Source: Streptococcus parasanguinis (GTDB lineage Bacteria; Bacillota; Bacilli; Lactobacillales; Streptococcaceae). From it: a DNA stretch of 64,000 nt. The notes under the pieces are model-generated. The model was not told where the DNA came from, did not search any database, and worked only from the letters and a program-made list of their open reading frames with translations. The stretch lies in NCBI RefSeq assembly GCF_032163505.1, contig NZ_CP134147.1:62001-126000 (forward strand), read 5' to 3'. Positions 45,754-54,196 of the stretch are shown here, piece by piece. The first letter of the stretch is position 1. Each line of letters opens with the position of its first letter. The translations under genes and the position numbers were made by a program.

Positions 45754-47028
45754 GTGAATGACGTTAAATATGATGTGAATGATATGCCAAAACCTGGTTT
45801 ATTGATTGGTTTATCTTTCCAGCATTTGTTTGCCATGTTTGGGGCGACAGTGCTGGTGCCGATTTTGGTTGGGATTGATCCTGCCATTGCTTTGTTCTCA
45901 TCTGGTTTGGGGACCTTGGCTCACTTGACAGTGACCAAGTATAAGATTCCTGCTTACATGGGGTCTAGTTTTGCTTATATTGCTGCTATGCAGATGTTGA
46001 TGAAGACAGATGGAATCGCAGCAGTTGCCCAAGGTGCCATGGCGGGTGGTTTGGTCTACTTGTTTGTAGCTCTGATTGTTAAGCATGCGGGTAAAGATTG
46101 GATTAATAAGGTCCTTCCACCAATCGTGGTTGGCCCCATTATCATGGTAATTGGTTTGAGTCTTGCGAAGAATGCCGTCACTGATGCGACAACCTTAAAT
46201 AATAGCTACAGCGGCTATGCTCTATTGATTTCGATGGTGACCCTCTTTGCGGTTATCCTATTTAACATGTATGGCAAGAAGATTGTCGGTGTCGTCCCAA
46301 TTTTACTTGGATTAATTGTGGGCTATATTTTCTCATTGGCTCTTGGTTTGCTGACAGGACATAGTTTTGTCAATTTCTCAGAGGTAAGTGCGGCACATTG
46401 GATTCAAGTTCCAAACTTTGACATTCCATTTGTGGATTATAGCTTTAAACTCTATCCAAGTGCGATTTTGACTATGGCTCCGATTGCCTTTGTGACCATG
46501 ACGGAACATTTTGGCCACCTCATGGTTTTAAATAGTTTGACTGAGCGTGATTACTTCAAGGATCCAGGACTTGACCATACGCTTACTGGTGATGGCTTGG
46601 CACAGATTATTGCTGGATTCTTTGGAGCTCCTCCGGTAACTTCTTATGGGGAAAACATTGGGGTTATGGCCCTTAGTAAGGTCTACTCAGTTTACGTTAT
46701 TTCAGGCGCAGCAGTGATTGCGGTTGTCATGAGCTTTATTGGGAAGCTATCAGCACTCTTGCACTCTATTCCAACTCCTGTATTGGGAGGTTTGTCTATT
46801 GCCCTCTTTGGGGTTATCGCTGCTAGCGGTTTGAAAATTTTAGTTGAACATAAGATTGATTTTGATAATAAAAAGAATCTCTTGATTGCAAGTGTGATCT
46901 TGGTATCAGGGATCGGTGGTTTGATGATTGACCTCGGTGGTCTTCAAATCACTGGTGTCGCAACGTCAACCATTCTTGGAATTGTGTTGTATCAAATCCT
47001 TCCAGAACCAAAAGCTGACGAGGCTTAG
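45754..47028 (+). CDS. uracil permease, UraA/PyrP family
   Basis: A 424-residue nucleobase:cation symporter-2 protein with about 14 helices: FQHLFAMFGATVLVP near the N-terminus, the YMGSSFAYI segment, the family glutamate region MTEHFGHL, and GAPPVTSYGENIG. It imports uracil with protons. The start is GTG at 45754 with TTTTAGGAGG about 11 nt upstream. The PyrR-type leader confirms the pyrimidine link. The ribosome site is a good match to the loop of the csRNAs. Confidence 0.9.
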   Translation: MNDVKYDVNDMPKPGLLIGLSFQHLFAMFGATVLVPILVGIDPAIALFSSGLGTLAHLTVTKYKIPAYMGSSFAYIAAMQMLMKTDGIAAVAQGAMAGGLVYLFVALIVKHAGKDWINKVLPPIVVGPIIMVIGLSLAKNAVTDATTLNNSYSGYALLISMVTLFAVILFNMYGKKIVGVVPILLGLIVGYIFSLALGLLTGHSFVNFSEVSAAHWIQVPNFDIPFVDYSFKLYPSAILTMAPIAFVTMTEHFGHLMVLNSLTERDYFKDPGLDHTLTGDGLAQIIAGFFGAPPVTSYGENIGVMALSKVYSVYVISGAAVIAVVMSFIGKLSALLHSIPTPVLGGLSIALFGVIAASGLKILVEHKIDFDNKKNLLIASVILVSGIGGLMIDLGGLQITGVATSTILGIVLYQILPEPKADEA

Positions 47029-47071
47029 TCCATTCTGGTAGTGAAAAAGTTTGAATGGATTCAAACATTAT

Positions 47072-47123
47072 AAAAAAACGAGGAACAAACTCTGATGGCA
47101 GAGTTGGTGTTCCTCGTTTTTTT
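47072..47123 (+). terminator. terminator after the uracil permease
   Basis: AAAAAAACGAGGAACA / TGTTCCTCGTTTTTTT with an inner AACTCTG / CAGAGTT. It can work in both directions, serving the convergent MIP18 gene as well. Confidence 0.9.
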
Positions 47124-47193
47124 ATGATGGATTGGATTCCCAAAGAGGCTTTCCTTCATTAAGTTGACTGCGTTTCTTAAATGGTAATGATTG

Positions 47194-47535
47194 TTATCGT
47201 GGTGGAAGACCAAGGGCGATGCGCCCGTATCGGCTGATTCGTGTAATTTTCCAAGCGGGTGACCAAGTCACTTCAACCTTGACATCTTCGATCCCCTCGA
47301 TTTCTTTTAGGCGAGCGACGATTTCGATCGGAAGGCTCTCAGCACAGCTACAAGCCGTATCGGTAAAGGTCATAACCACCTTGCAAGTGCCGGCTTCATC
47401 TAGATGGATCTCGTAGATCAGTCCTAGGTTATAGACATCTAACTCAACATCGGTATCAAATACAAGCTCCAATTTTTCGATTAACGGCTTCTCTAGTGCC
47501 AGGGCGCGGTCATTGATTTTGATATCCTCTCTCAT
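47194..47535 (-). CDS. MIP18/DUF59-family Fe-S assembly factor (SufT-like)
   Basis: The 113-residue protein has the DUF59 fold pattern: [20 protein letters not shown], then [15 protein letters not shown], where the cysteine in place of the usual P-x-C context is the functional residue of this family, and a C-terminal [12 protein letters not shown]. Such proteins help insert Fe-S clusters into target enzymes. It lies in the neighbourhood of ilvD, an Fe-S enzyme, and diverges from hisS. AAAGGATCTT is a modest ribosome site. Confidence 0.85.
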   Translation of the reverse strand: MREDIKINDRALALEKPLIEKLELVFDTDVELDVYNLGLIYEIHLDEAGTCKVVMTFTDTACSCAESLPIEIVARLKEIEGIEDVKVEVTWSPAWKITRISRYGRIALGLPPR

Positions 47536-47705
47536 CGCAAGATCCTTTCAGTGTAGTATGGCTTCCATTTTCTCATAATTCGGCTGATAAGGCAAGAAGA
47601 GAAAGAGGTTTTGAAGGTGTTGAACGAAGGAAATTCGGTCCAGCCTCCATTTCTCTTCGAATTTGTGGTAAAATAGATGCAAAAGTAAGACAAAGGATGA
47701 AGGCT

Positions 47706-48989
47706 ATGAAATTACAAAAACCAAAAGGGACCCAGGATATCCTTCCTGGCGATTCAGCGAAATGGCAATATGTAGAAGGCTTTGCACGCAAGGTCTTTGC
47801 GCGATACAATTATGATGAAATCCGCACACCGATCTTCGAACATTATGAAGTCATCAGCCGTTCAGTAGGGGATACGACGGATATCGTTACCAAAGAAATG
47901 TATGACTTCTATGATAAGGGAGATCGTCATATCACGCTTCGTCCAGAAGGAACAGCTCCTGTTGTCCGCTCGTATGTAGAAAACAAACTCTTTGCACCTG
48001 AGGTACAAAAACCAAGTAAGTTCTATTACATAGGCCCAATGTTCCGCTACGAACGTCCTCAAGCAGGTCGTTTGCGTCAATTCCACCAAATTGGGGTAGA
48101 ATGCTTTGGATCGAGCAATCCTGCAACGGATGTCGAAACCATTGCCATGGCAGCGCAATTCCTGAAAGAACTAGGGATTGATAATGTGACCTTGCACTTG
48201 AACACCTTGGGAAGCCCTGCTAGTCGTCAGGCTTATCGCCAAGCCTTGATTGATTACCTCTTGCCAATGAAGGATCAATTGTCTAAGGACAGCCAACGTC
48301 GCTTAGAAGAAAATCCGCTTCGTGTCTTGGATTCAAAAGAAAAAGAAGACAAGGCCGCGGTTGAACAGGCTCCTTCCATCCTAGACTATCTAGATGAAGA
48401 AAGCCAAGCGCATTTTGATGCGGTTCGTCGGATGTTAGAAGATTTAGGTGTGGCCTATGTCATCGATACCAATATGGTGCGTGGCTTGGATTACTACAAC
48501 CACACGATTTTTGAGTTCATTACAGAAATTGAAGGCAATGAATTGACAGTCTGTGCAGGTGGTCGCTATGATGGTTTGGTTGAATACTTCGGTGGCCCTG
48601 CGACAGCTGGTTTTGGATTTGGTATCGGTGTGGAACGGATCCTTCTCGTCCTTGAAAAGAAAGGCATAGAATTGCCGATCGAAACAGGCCTAGATGCCTA
48701 CATCGCTGTCCTAGGAGATGAGGTCAATGAAGCAGCGCTTAGCTTGGTTCAAGCCCTTCGAATCCAAGGTTTCAAGGCAGAACGTGACTATCTTGGACGC
48801 AAACTCAAGGCCCAATTTAAGTCAGCAGATGTCTTTGCGGCCAAAGCCTTGATTACCTTAGGAAGTAGTGAAGTTGAGAGCGGTCAAGTTACTGTGAAAA
48901 ATAACCAAACTCGTCAAGAAGTAACGGTAGCTCTTGAAAGCTTGAAGAAAGACTTCCCATCTGTTTTAGCAGAGTTGGGATTGGCTTGA
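47706..48989 (+). CDS. hisS: histidyl-tRNA synthetase
   Basis: The 427-residue class II synthetase has [10 protein letters not shown] at its start, motif 2 [17 protein letters not shown], the histidine-specific [13 protein letters not shown] and motif 3 [10 protein letters not shown], plus the C-terminal anticodon domain. The start at 47706 agrees with the family N-terminus MKLQKPKGT; an ATG 9 bp earlier lies against the ribosome site. An extended -10-like TGGTAAAAT is about 35 bp upstream. No T-box is present before it. Confidence 0.96.
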   Translation: MKLQKPKGTQDILPGDSAKWQYVEGFARKVFARYNYDEIRTPIFEHYEVISRSVGDTTDIVTKEMYDFYDKGDRHITLRPEGTAPVVRSYVENKLFAPEVQKPSKFYYIGPMFRYERPQAGRLRQFHQIGVECFGSSNPATDVETIAMAAQFLKELGIDNVTLHLNTLGSPASRQAYRQALIDYLLPMKDQLSKDSQRRLEENPLRVLDSKEKEDKAAVEQAPSILDYLDEESQAHFDAVRRMLEDLGVAYVIDTNMVRGLDYYNHTIFEFITEIEGNELTVCAGGRYDGLVEYFGGPATAGFGFGIGVERILLVLEKKGIELPIETGLDAYIAVLGDEVNEAALSLVQALRIQGFKAERDYLGRKLKAQFKSADVFAAKALITLGSSEVESGQVTVKNNQTRQEVTVALESLKKDFPSVLAELGLA

Positions 48990-49030
48990 TCAAGTCTTAC
49001 AGATACCTGTAAAACAGATTCGCATGGGAG

Positions 49031-49061
49031 TGGGAGCAAAGTCGTTGCGCCTGCTCTCTTT
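49031..49061 (+). terminator. probable terminator after hisS
   Basis: GGGAGCA / TGCTCTC stem (one G-U) followed by TTTTATC. Confidence 0.65.
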
Positions 49062-49169
49062 TATCTAGCTTCTGTTTACCGACCTTTGCCAAGATTTGGC
49101 GAAAAGCCGTTAAATTTTCTGACATTTATGATATAATGAGAAGACTACTAGTAAAGGAATGAATCAGTC

Positions 49170-50654
49170 ATGACATTAGTTTATCAATCAACACGAGATG
49201 AAAATAATACTGTAACAGCTAGTCAAGCCATCCTTCAAGGTTTGGCAACAGATGGCGGCTTGTTTACTCCGGTCTCTTATCCTCAAGTGGAGCTAGATTT
49301 TAACACCCTCAAAGACGCTTCTTACCAAGAAGTGGCCAAGCTTGTTTTGTCAGCCTTTTTGGACGACTTTACAGCAGAAGAGTTGGACTACTGTATTTCT
49401 CATGCTTATGACAGCAAGTTTGATACCCCAGCTATTGCTCCGCTTGTCAAACTCGATGGGCAATACAATTTGGAACTCTTCCACGGCTCCACTATTGCCT
49501 TTAAAGATATGGCTTTGTCGATCTTGCCTTACTTTATGACAACAGCAGCTAAAAAGCACGATTTGGAAAATAAAATTGTCATCTTGACGGCGACTTCTGG
49601 AGATACAGGAAAAGCTGCCATGGCAGGTTTTGCCGATGTTCCAGGAACAGAGATTATTGTCTTTTATCCAAAAGATGGTGTCAGCAAGGTGCAAGAGTTG
49701 CAAATGACGACTCAAATTGGGGACAATACCCATGTCATCGCGATCGATGGAAACTTTGACGATGCCCAGACCAATGTCAAACACATGTTCAATGATGTGG
49801 CCCTTCGTGAAAAATTAGCAGCCAACAAGATGCAATTCTCATCAGCCAACTCTATGAACATTGGTCGTTTGGTGCCTCAGGTTGTTTATTACGTATACGC
49901 CTATGCGCAATTGGTCAAGACAGGCCAAATCACAGCGGGAGAAAAAGTCAACTTTACCGTCCCAACAGGAAACTTTGGAAATATCTTGGCAGCTTTCTAT
50001 GCCAAACAAATCGGTCTTCCAGTTGGAAAATTGATCTGTGCGTCAAATGAAAACAATGTCTTGACAGACTTCTTCAAAACACATGTCTATGATAAGAAAC
50101 GTGAGTTTAAGGTGACCACTAGCCCATCAATGGATATCTTGGTCTCTTCAAACTTGGAACGCTTGATTTTCCACTTGGTAGGCAATGATGCCACAAAGAC
50201 CAAAGAGTTGATGGAAAACCTTGTTGCAACAGGTCAGTACCAGTTGTCCAACTTTGATGCAGACATCTTAGATTTGTTTGCGGCTGCATACGCAGATGAA
50301 GCAGAAACTGCTGCAGAGATCAAGCGGGTCTATGAAGCGTCTGATTACATTGAAGACCCTCATACCGCCGTAGCATCAGCCGTTTATCAAAAATACCGGA
50401 CTCAAACAGGAGATACTGCTAAAACAGTTATTGCCTCTACAGCAAGTCCTTATAAATTCCCAGTTGTAGCGGTAGAAGCGGTAACAGGCGAGACAGGTCT
50501 AGGCGATTTCGAAGCCTTGGCTAAATTACACACACTTTCAGGTGTTCCTGTACCACCGGCTGTAGACAGCCTTGAAACTGCACCGGTTCGCCATCGTACA
50601 AGCGTGGCAGCCAAAGACATGCAAGCAGCCGTAGAAGACTACTTGGGACTTTAA
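49170..50654 (+). CDS. thrC: threonine synthase
   Basis: ThrC turns O-phosphohomoserine into threonine with pyridoxal phosphate. The 494-residue length fits the longer, yeast/E. coli-like class. The cofactor lysine is in HGSTIAFKDMALS, the phosphate loop is TSGDTGKAA, and PTGNFGNILAAFYAK is conserved. A TATAAT (about 49133) and TAAAGGAATG precede it. No hom/thrB gene is in the window. Confidence 0.96.
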   Translation: MTLVYQSTRDENNTVTASQAILQGLATDGGLFTPVSYPQVELDFNTLKDASYQEVAKLVLSAFLDDFTAEELDYCISHAYDSKFDTPAIAPLVKLDGQYNLELFHGSTIAFKDMALSILPYFMTTAAKKHDLENKIVILTATSGDTGKAAMAGFADVPGTEIIVFYPKDGVSKVQELQMTTQIGDNTHVIAIDGNFDDAQTNVKHMFNDVALREKLAANKMQFSSANSMNIGRLVPQVVYYVYAYAQLVKTGQITAGEKVNFTVPTGNFGNILAAFYAKQIGLPVGKLICASNENNVLTDFFKTHVYDKKREFKVTTSPSMDILVSSNLERLIFHLVGNDATKTKELMENLVATGQYQLSNFDADILDLFAAAYADEAETAAEIKRVYEASDYIEDPHTAVASAVYQKYRTQTGDTAKTVIASTASPYKFPVVAVEAVTGETGLGDFEALAKLHTLSGVPVPPAVDSLETAPVRHRTSVAAKDMQAAVEDYLGL

Positions 50655-50675
50655 TTCTCTGTATTAGAAAGATCA

Positions 50676-50697
50676 AAAGAGCCGTTTGGCTCTTTTA
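50676..50697 (+). terminator. terminator between thrC and the MATE gene
   Basis: AAAAGAGCC-GTTT-GGCTCTTTT stem-loop with T-tract. Confidence 0.85.
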
Positions 50698-50704
50698 TAT
50701 ACTC

Positions 50705-51982
50705 ATGAATTCATACAAAAAAATCTTAAATATCGCCCTTCCTGCCATGGGTGAAAATTTCTTACAAATGCTGATGGGCATGGTGGACTCTTATTTAGTG
50801 GCTCACCTGGGCTTGATTGCCATTTCAGGTGTTTCCGTCGCAGGGAATATCATCACGATCTATCAAGCCATCTTTTTGGCACTGGGTGCGGCAGTTGCTA
50901 GTGTCATGTCCAAAAGCTTGGGTGAAAAAAATCAAGAAAACATTGCCTACCATGCGACAGAGTCTCTAAAGGTGACCTTGTTGTTGAGTGCTCTCTTAGG
51001 AGGGGCTTCGCTGTTATTTGGACGCCAGATGATTTCGCTGTTGGGGACTGAAGCTGCAGTAGCCGAAAGCGGGGGGATTTACCTTTCCTTGGTTGGCGGG
51101 ACCATAGTTCTCTTAGGATTGATGACGACCTTGGGCTCCTTGGTTCGGGTGGCCAACAATCCACGTATTCCTATGTATGTGAGCCTGTTGACCAATTTAT
51201 TAAACGCTCTGTTTTCCTCTGTAGCCATTTTCCTTTTTGGTTGGGGCATTGTTGGTGCAGCTTTGGGGACAGTGCTGGCCCGTCTGGTGGGCGTCATCCT
51301 CTTGTGGCAAAAGGTCCAGCTACCCTTTGCCCCCCTTGGTTGGGGATTGGATCGTAAGCTCTTGAACTTAGCACTTCCAGCAGCCGGAGAGCGGCTGATG
51401 ATGCGGGCTGGAGATGTGGTAATCATTGCGATCGTGGTTGCTTTTGGGACTGAGGCAGTCGCAGGAAATGCTATCGGAGAGACCCTGACCCAGTTTAATT
51501 ATATGCCTGTATTTGGAGTGGCCACAGCGACGGTTATGCTCGTAGCACGGAGCCTGGGTGAAGGTGATCTTGAGCAGATTGATCGCCTTCAAAAGCAGTC
51601 TTACTGCTTGTCCTTTGTATTGATGTTACCCATTGCCTTGGGAATCTTTTTTGGTGGCACTCTTCTGACCCATCTCTACACACAAGATACAAAAGCAGTA
51701 GAAGCTAGCCTGTCGGTTGTCCTCTTTTCTTTGTTGGGAACGCCGTTTACAGCAGGAACGGTCATCTATACAGCTGTTTGGCAAGGCTTGGGAAATGGGA
51801 AACTTCCATTTTATGCAACGACGATTGGCATGTGGGTCATTCGAATTGGAGCCGGTTATCTGCTTGGAGTAACCCTTGGCTTTGGCCTTCCAGGGGTCTG
51901 GACTGGGACACTGCTCGACAATGGTTTCCGTTGGCTATTTTTGAGTCAGCTATATAGACGAAAAGTAGGAGAGAAAAAATGA
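50705..51982 (+). CDS. MATE-family efflux transporter
   Basis: A 425-residue MatE protein with 12 predicted helices; the start (ILNIALPAMGENFLQMLMGMVDSYLVAHLG) and the central LNLALPAAGERLMMRAGDVV repeat are the twin MatE halves. These pumps exchange Na+ or H+ for drugs or metabolites. The start codon comes directly after the thrC terminator and has no visible Shine-Dalgarno sequence, which is odd; an alternative start further in would cut helix 1. The stop overlaps the next gene (ATGA). Confidence 0.88.
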   Translation: MNSYKKILNIALPAMGENFLQMLMGMVDSYLVAHLGLIAISGVSVAGNIITIYQAIFLALGAAVASVMSKSLGEKNQENIAYHATESLKVTLLLSALLGGASLLFGRQMISLLGTEAAVAESGGIYLSLVGGTIVLLGLMTTLGSLVRVANNPRIPMYVSLLTNLLNALFSSVAIFLFGWGIVGAALGTVLARLVGVILLWQKVQLPFAPLGWGLDRKLLNLALPAAGERLMMRAGDVVIIAIVVAFGTEAVAGNAIGETLTQFNYMPVFGVATATVMLVARSLGEGDLEQIDRLQKQSYCLSFVLMLPIALGIFFGGTLLTHLYTQDTKAVEASLSVVLFSLLGTPFTAGTVIYTAVWQGLGNGKLPFYATTIGMWVIRIGAGYLLGVTLGFGLPGVWTGTLLDNGFRWLFLSQLYRRKVGEKK

Positions 51983-52608
51983 CAAAACGAGCCTTTATTT
52001 GGGATTTGGATGGGACCTTGCTGGATTCCTATGATGCGATTCTGGCTGGTCTTGAGGAGACCTATGCAACTTATCAGCTTCTGTTTGACCGAGCCAGCAT
52101 TAAAGATTTCATCTTGAAGCATTCGGTTCAAGATCTTTTAGTAGCCGTGGCGGAGGAGTATCATCTGGATGTGACTGACTTGAATCATCGTCGAGCTGAA
52201 AGTCTAGCAGAGAAAAATGCCCAGGTCCTTCTGATGGATGGGGCGCGTGATGTCCTATCCTGGGCACAAGAAGCTGGAATTGAGCAGTTTGTCTATACCC
52301 ATAAGGGAGAGAACGCCTTTGTCATCCTGCGGGACTTGGGTTTGGAATCTTTTTTTACAGAGATTTTGACCAGTCAAAGTGGTTTTGCTCGCAAGCCTGA
52401 CCCAGAAGCTGCCAGGTATCTGATGGAGAAGTACGGGGTGGAGCCAGAAAATACCTACTATATTGGGGATCGGAGCCTGGATATTGACTTTGCAAGAAAT
52501 AGCCAGATTCAGAGTATCAATTTTTTGACGTCTGACTATCAAGGCAATCATCAGATGAACACCTTACTAGATATTCCAGGTATTTTAAACGCTGAAAAGA
52601 ATCTGTAA
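51979..52608 (+). CDS. HAD-family hydrolase, phosphatase type
   Basis: A 209-residue HAD protein: motif I FIWDLDGTLLDSY, motif II FVYTHKG, motif III lysine in RKPDPEAARY, and motif IV YIGDRSLDIDFARN. It has a helical cap, like phosphoglycolate phosphatase or beta-phosphoglucomutase relatives. The substrate is unknown. It overlaps the MATE gene by 4 bp and has GTAGGAGAG before the ATG. Confidence 0.88.
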   Translation: MTKRAFIWDLDGTLLDSYDAILAGLEETYATYQLLFDRASIKDFILKHSVQDLLVAVAEEYHLDVTDLNHRRAESLAEKNAQVLLMDGARDVLSWAQEAGIEQFVYTHKGENAFVILRDLGLESFFTEILTSQSGFARKPDPEAARYLMEKYGVEPENTYYIGDRSLDIDFARNSQIQSINFLTSDYQGNHQMNTLLDIPGILNAEKNL

Positions 52609-52636
52609 AGAATTTGTTTTCATTTTGAAATAAAGT

Positions 52637-52653
52637 CGTAAGCTTTCTTTAAG
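52637..52653 (+). promoter_or_regulatory. CiaR box of csRNA copy C
   Basis: CGTAAG-CTTTC-TTTAAG direct repeat, 10 bp upstream of TATAAT (52664-52669). Confidence 0.85.
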
Positions 52654-52675
52654 AAATGTCCGCTATAATAGAAGC

Positions 52676-52771
52676 ATAAACAAAGACCTCCTAACTTTGT
52701 TTAGAAAAATCCTAAAACTTTTCTTTTTCATAATAATCTCCCTAAGAGTCGCCAAATCAGGCGGCTTTTTT
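52676..52771 (+). ncRNA. CiaR-dependent small RNA (csRNA), copy C
   Basis: The start is predicted near 52676. The 5' hairpin AAACAAAG-ACCTCCTAA-CTTTGTTT has the anti-Shine-Dalgarno sequence in its loop. The middle has TCATAATAATCTCCC, shared with copies A and B, and the terminator AGTCGCC-AAATCA-GGCGGCT plus T-tract ends it. The sequence is related to but distinct from A and B, so it should be a separate member of the same family with overlapping targets. Confidence 0.9.
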
Positions 52772-52800
52772 GTGTGAAAGAATAGTGCAAGTTCTTTTTC

Positions 52801-52843
52801 TTGCAAGAGGATATGAAATGCTTTATAATTGATTAGTCAATTA
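52801..52843 (+). promoter_or_regulatory. promoter and MarR operator
   Basis: TTGCAA (52801-52806), 17 bp, TATAAT (52824-52829). TAATTGA-TTAG-TCAATTA (52826-52843) is a perfect palindrome overlapping the -10, typical of a MarR-family autorepressor site. Confidence 0.8.
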
Positions 52844-52875
52844 TTGATTTATCAAAAATGAATAGAGGAAGGGAT

Positions 52876-53304
52876 ATGGCAGAAATAAATGATTTGCTCT
52901 ACCAACTACGTTTGGCAGATCAATCGACTACACAGTTATTTGAAAAGCGCCTAGGGATTAGCTTAACACGTTACCAAATTTTGCAGGATTTATTAGAACA
53001 AGCACCTTGCAATCAGATCGCGGTTCAGGAGCGCTTGCAGATTGATCCAGCGGCTTTAACCCGGCATTTCAAAATATTAGAAAAGGAAGGATTTGTCCAT
53101 CGGAGTCGAAATCCAAAGAATCAGCGGGAAATCTTAATTCATTTGACGGATACGGCCTATAATCGTTTGGTCAAACATCCCCCTCGCCATCATGTGGCAG
53201 TGAAAGATCAGATGAATCGGATTTTGACCACTCAAGAACAAGAGCAATTTTCTTACCTGCTGGACAAATTAGTATCTGGCATTGAACAAATAATAGTTGA
53301 ATAA
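52876..53304 (+). CDS. MarR-family transcriptional regulator
   Basis: The 142-residue winged-helix protein has a central domain with CNQIAVQERLQIDPAALTRHFKILEKEGFVHRSRN (recognition helix and wing, split by the turn) and RNPKNQREILIHLT. ATG 52876 has GAGGAAGGG in front. It most likely represses itself and the DUF1304 gene 15 bp downstream through the palindrome on the promoter; the ligand is unknown. Confidence 0.88.
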   Translation: MAEINDLLYQLRLADQSTTQLFEKRLGISLTRYQILQDLLEQAPCNQIAVQERLQIDPAALTRHFKILEKEGFVHRSRNPKNQREILIHLTDTAYNRLVKHPPRHHVAVKDQMNRILTTQEQEQFSYLLDKLVSGIEQIIVE

Positions 53305-53319
53305 AAAGGAGAATCTACG

Positions 53320-53682
53320 ATGTCATTACTGACGATTATTTTAGCAAGTCTTGCTGCACTGGAGCATTTGTATATTTTTTATTTGGAGAGCATCAGAACC
53401 ACATCTGATACCACAAGTCGGGTTTTCAACATGGATAAAGAAGAACTCGCTCGCCCATCTGTGACCTCTTTATTTAAGAATCAAGGGATATACAATGCCT
53501 TGATTGGGGTGTTCCTCTTGTATGGATTGTTTGTCTCTAAAAATAGTGAAGTTGTTACAATTTTTGTGCTCTTTATTATTGGAGCTGCGGCCTACGGTGC
53601 GATGACAGCCAATAAAAAGATTATCTTGACCCAAGGTGGTCCTGCAATTTTGGCTTTGTTGAGTATCCTATTTTTAGGATAA
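53320..53682 (+). CDS. DUF1304-family membrane protein
   Basis: The 120-residue protein has four predicted helices. DUF1304 features: LAALEHLYIFYLE in helix 1, FKNQGIYNALIGVFLLYG in helix 2 and GPAILALLSILFLG in helix 4. Members often lie beside MarR or TetR regulators, as here. The function is not known. AAAAGGAG lies before the start. Confidence 0.85.
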   Translation: MSLLTIILASLAALEHLYIFYLESIRTTSDTTSRVFNMDKEELARPSVTSLFKNQGIYNALIGVFLLYGLFVSKNSEVVTIFVLFIIGAAAYGAMTANKKIILTQGGPAILALLSILFLG

Positions 53683-53763
53683 AAAGGACGGGCCGCTAGG
53701 GCTCTTTGAGCTGATTTTATTAAATTAGTGTAGAAAAAAGTATAAAAAAAGACTAAAAATTTT

Positions 53764-53792
53764 ATTGACTTTCTAAGAAAAAGGGTTATAAT
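53764..53792 (+). promoter_or_regulatory. trp operon promoter
   Basis: TTGACT (53764-53769), 17 bp, TATAAT (53787-53792). Transcription is expected to start near 53799. Confidence 0.85.
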
Positions 53793-53798
53793 GGTAGC

Positions 53799-54047
53799 AA
53801 CAGAAAAGTAATGAGTCAGCTATTTTCAGGGAGCTTGTGGGAATTGTGAACAAGCAATAGCGACTGATGAAAATTGGACTGTTATGATTAATGAATTCTA
53901 ATCCATGTGAATTCGGTTGGCACCCCTTACCGTGCAACTCCTTGATAGAGGAGATAGAGATGTAGGGAAAGACCAGCTATTTTTCCCTATAAAAGAGGTG
54001 GCACCGCGGACACTACGCCCTCACACAGTTTTTGTGTGAGGGCTTTT
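53799..54047 (+). promoter_or_regulatory. T-box riboswitch, tryptophan-specific
   Basis: The T-box sequence AGAGGTGGCACCGCGG (53994-54009) is present, preceded by the long stem I region (from GTAATGAGTC). The candidate specifier codon TGG (53875-53877) is in the sequence GAAAATTGGACTG. The terminator GCCCTCACACA / TGTGTGAGGGC plus T-tract follows at 54017-54047. Uncharged tRNA-Trp would stabilise the antiterminator and switch on trpE and the rest. Confidence 0.93.
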
Positions 54048-54050
54048 CTA

Positions 54051-54146
54051 TGTGCCTTAGCAAGCGAAGCGAGCTTAGGCACATTGATCCCAAAGCGAGA
54101 ATTGAGCGATGGGATACCCTTGATCGCCTTAGCAAGCGAAGTAGGG
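54051..54146 (+). repeat. three successive hairpins between the T-box and trpE
   Basis: GTGCCTTAGC / GCTTAGGCAC (54052-54082), ATCCCA / TGGGAT (54087-54115) and CCTTA / TAGGG (54127-54146). All three loops contain AAGCGA. The 15-nt CCTTAGCAAGCGAAG occurs in hairpins 1 and 3. No T-tract, so they are not terminators. Confidence 0.5.
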
Positions 54147-54196
54147 TGCGGTTGAATTCCTTAGAATAAAAGAGTTCTAGAAGAGAGGTTTCTGAT

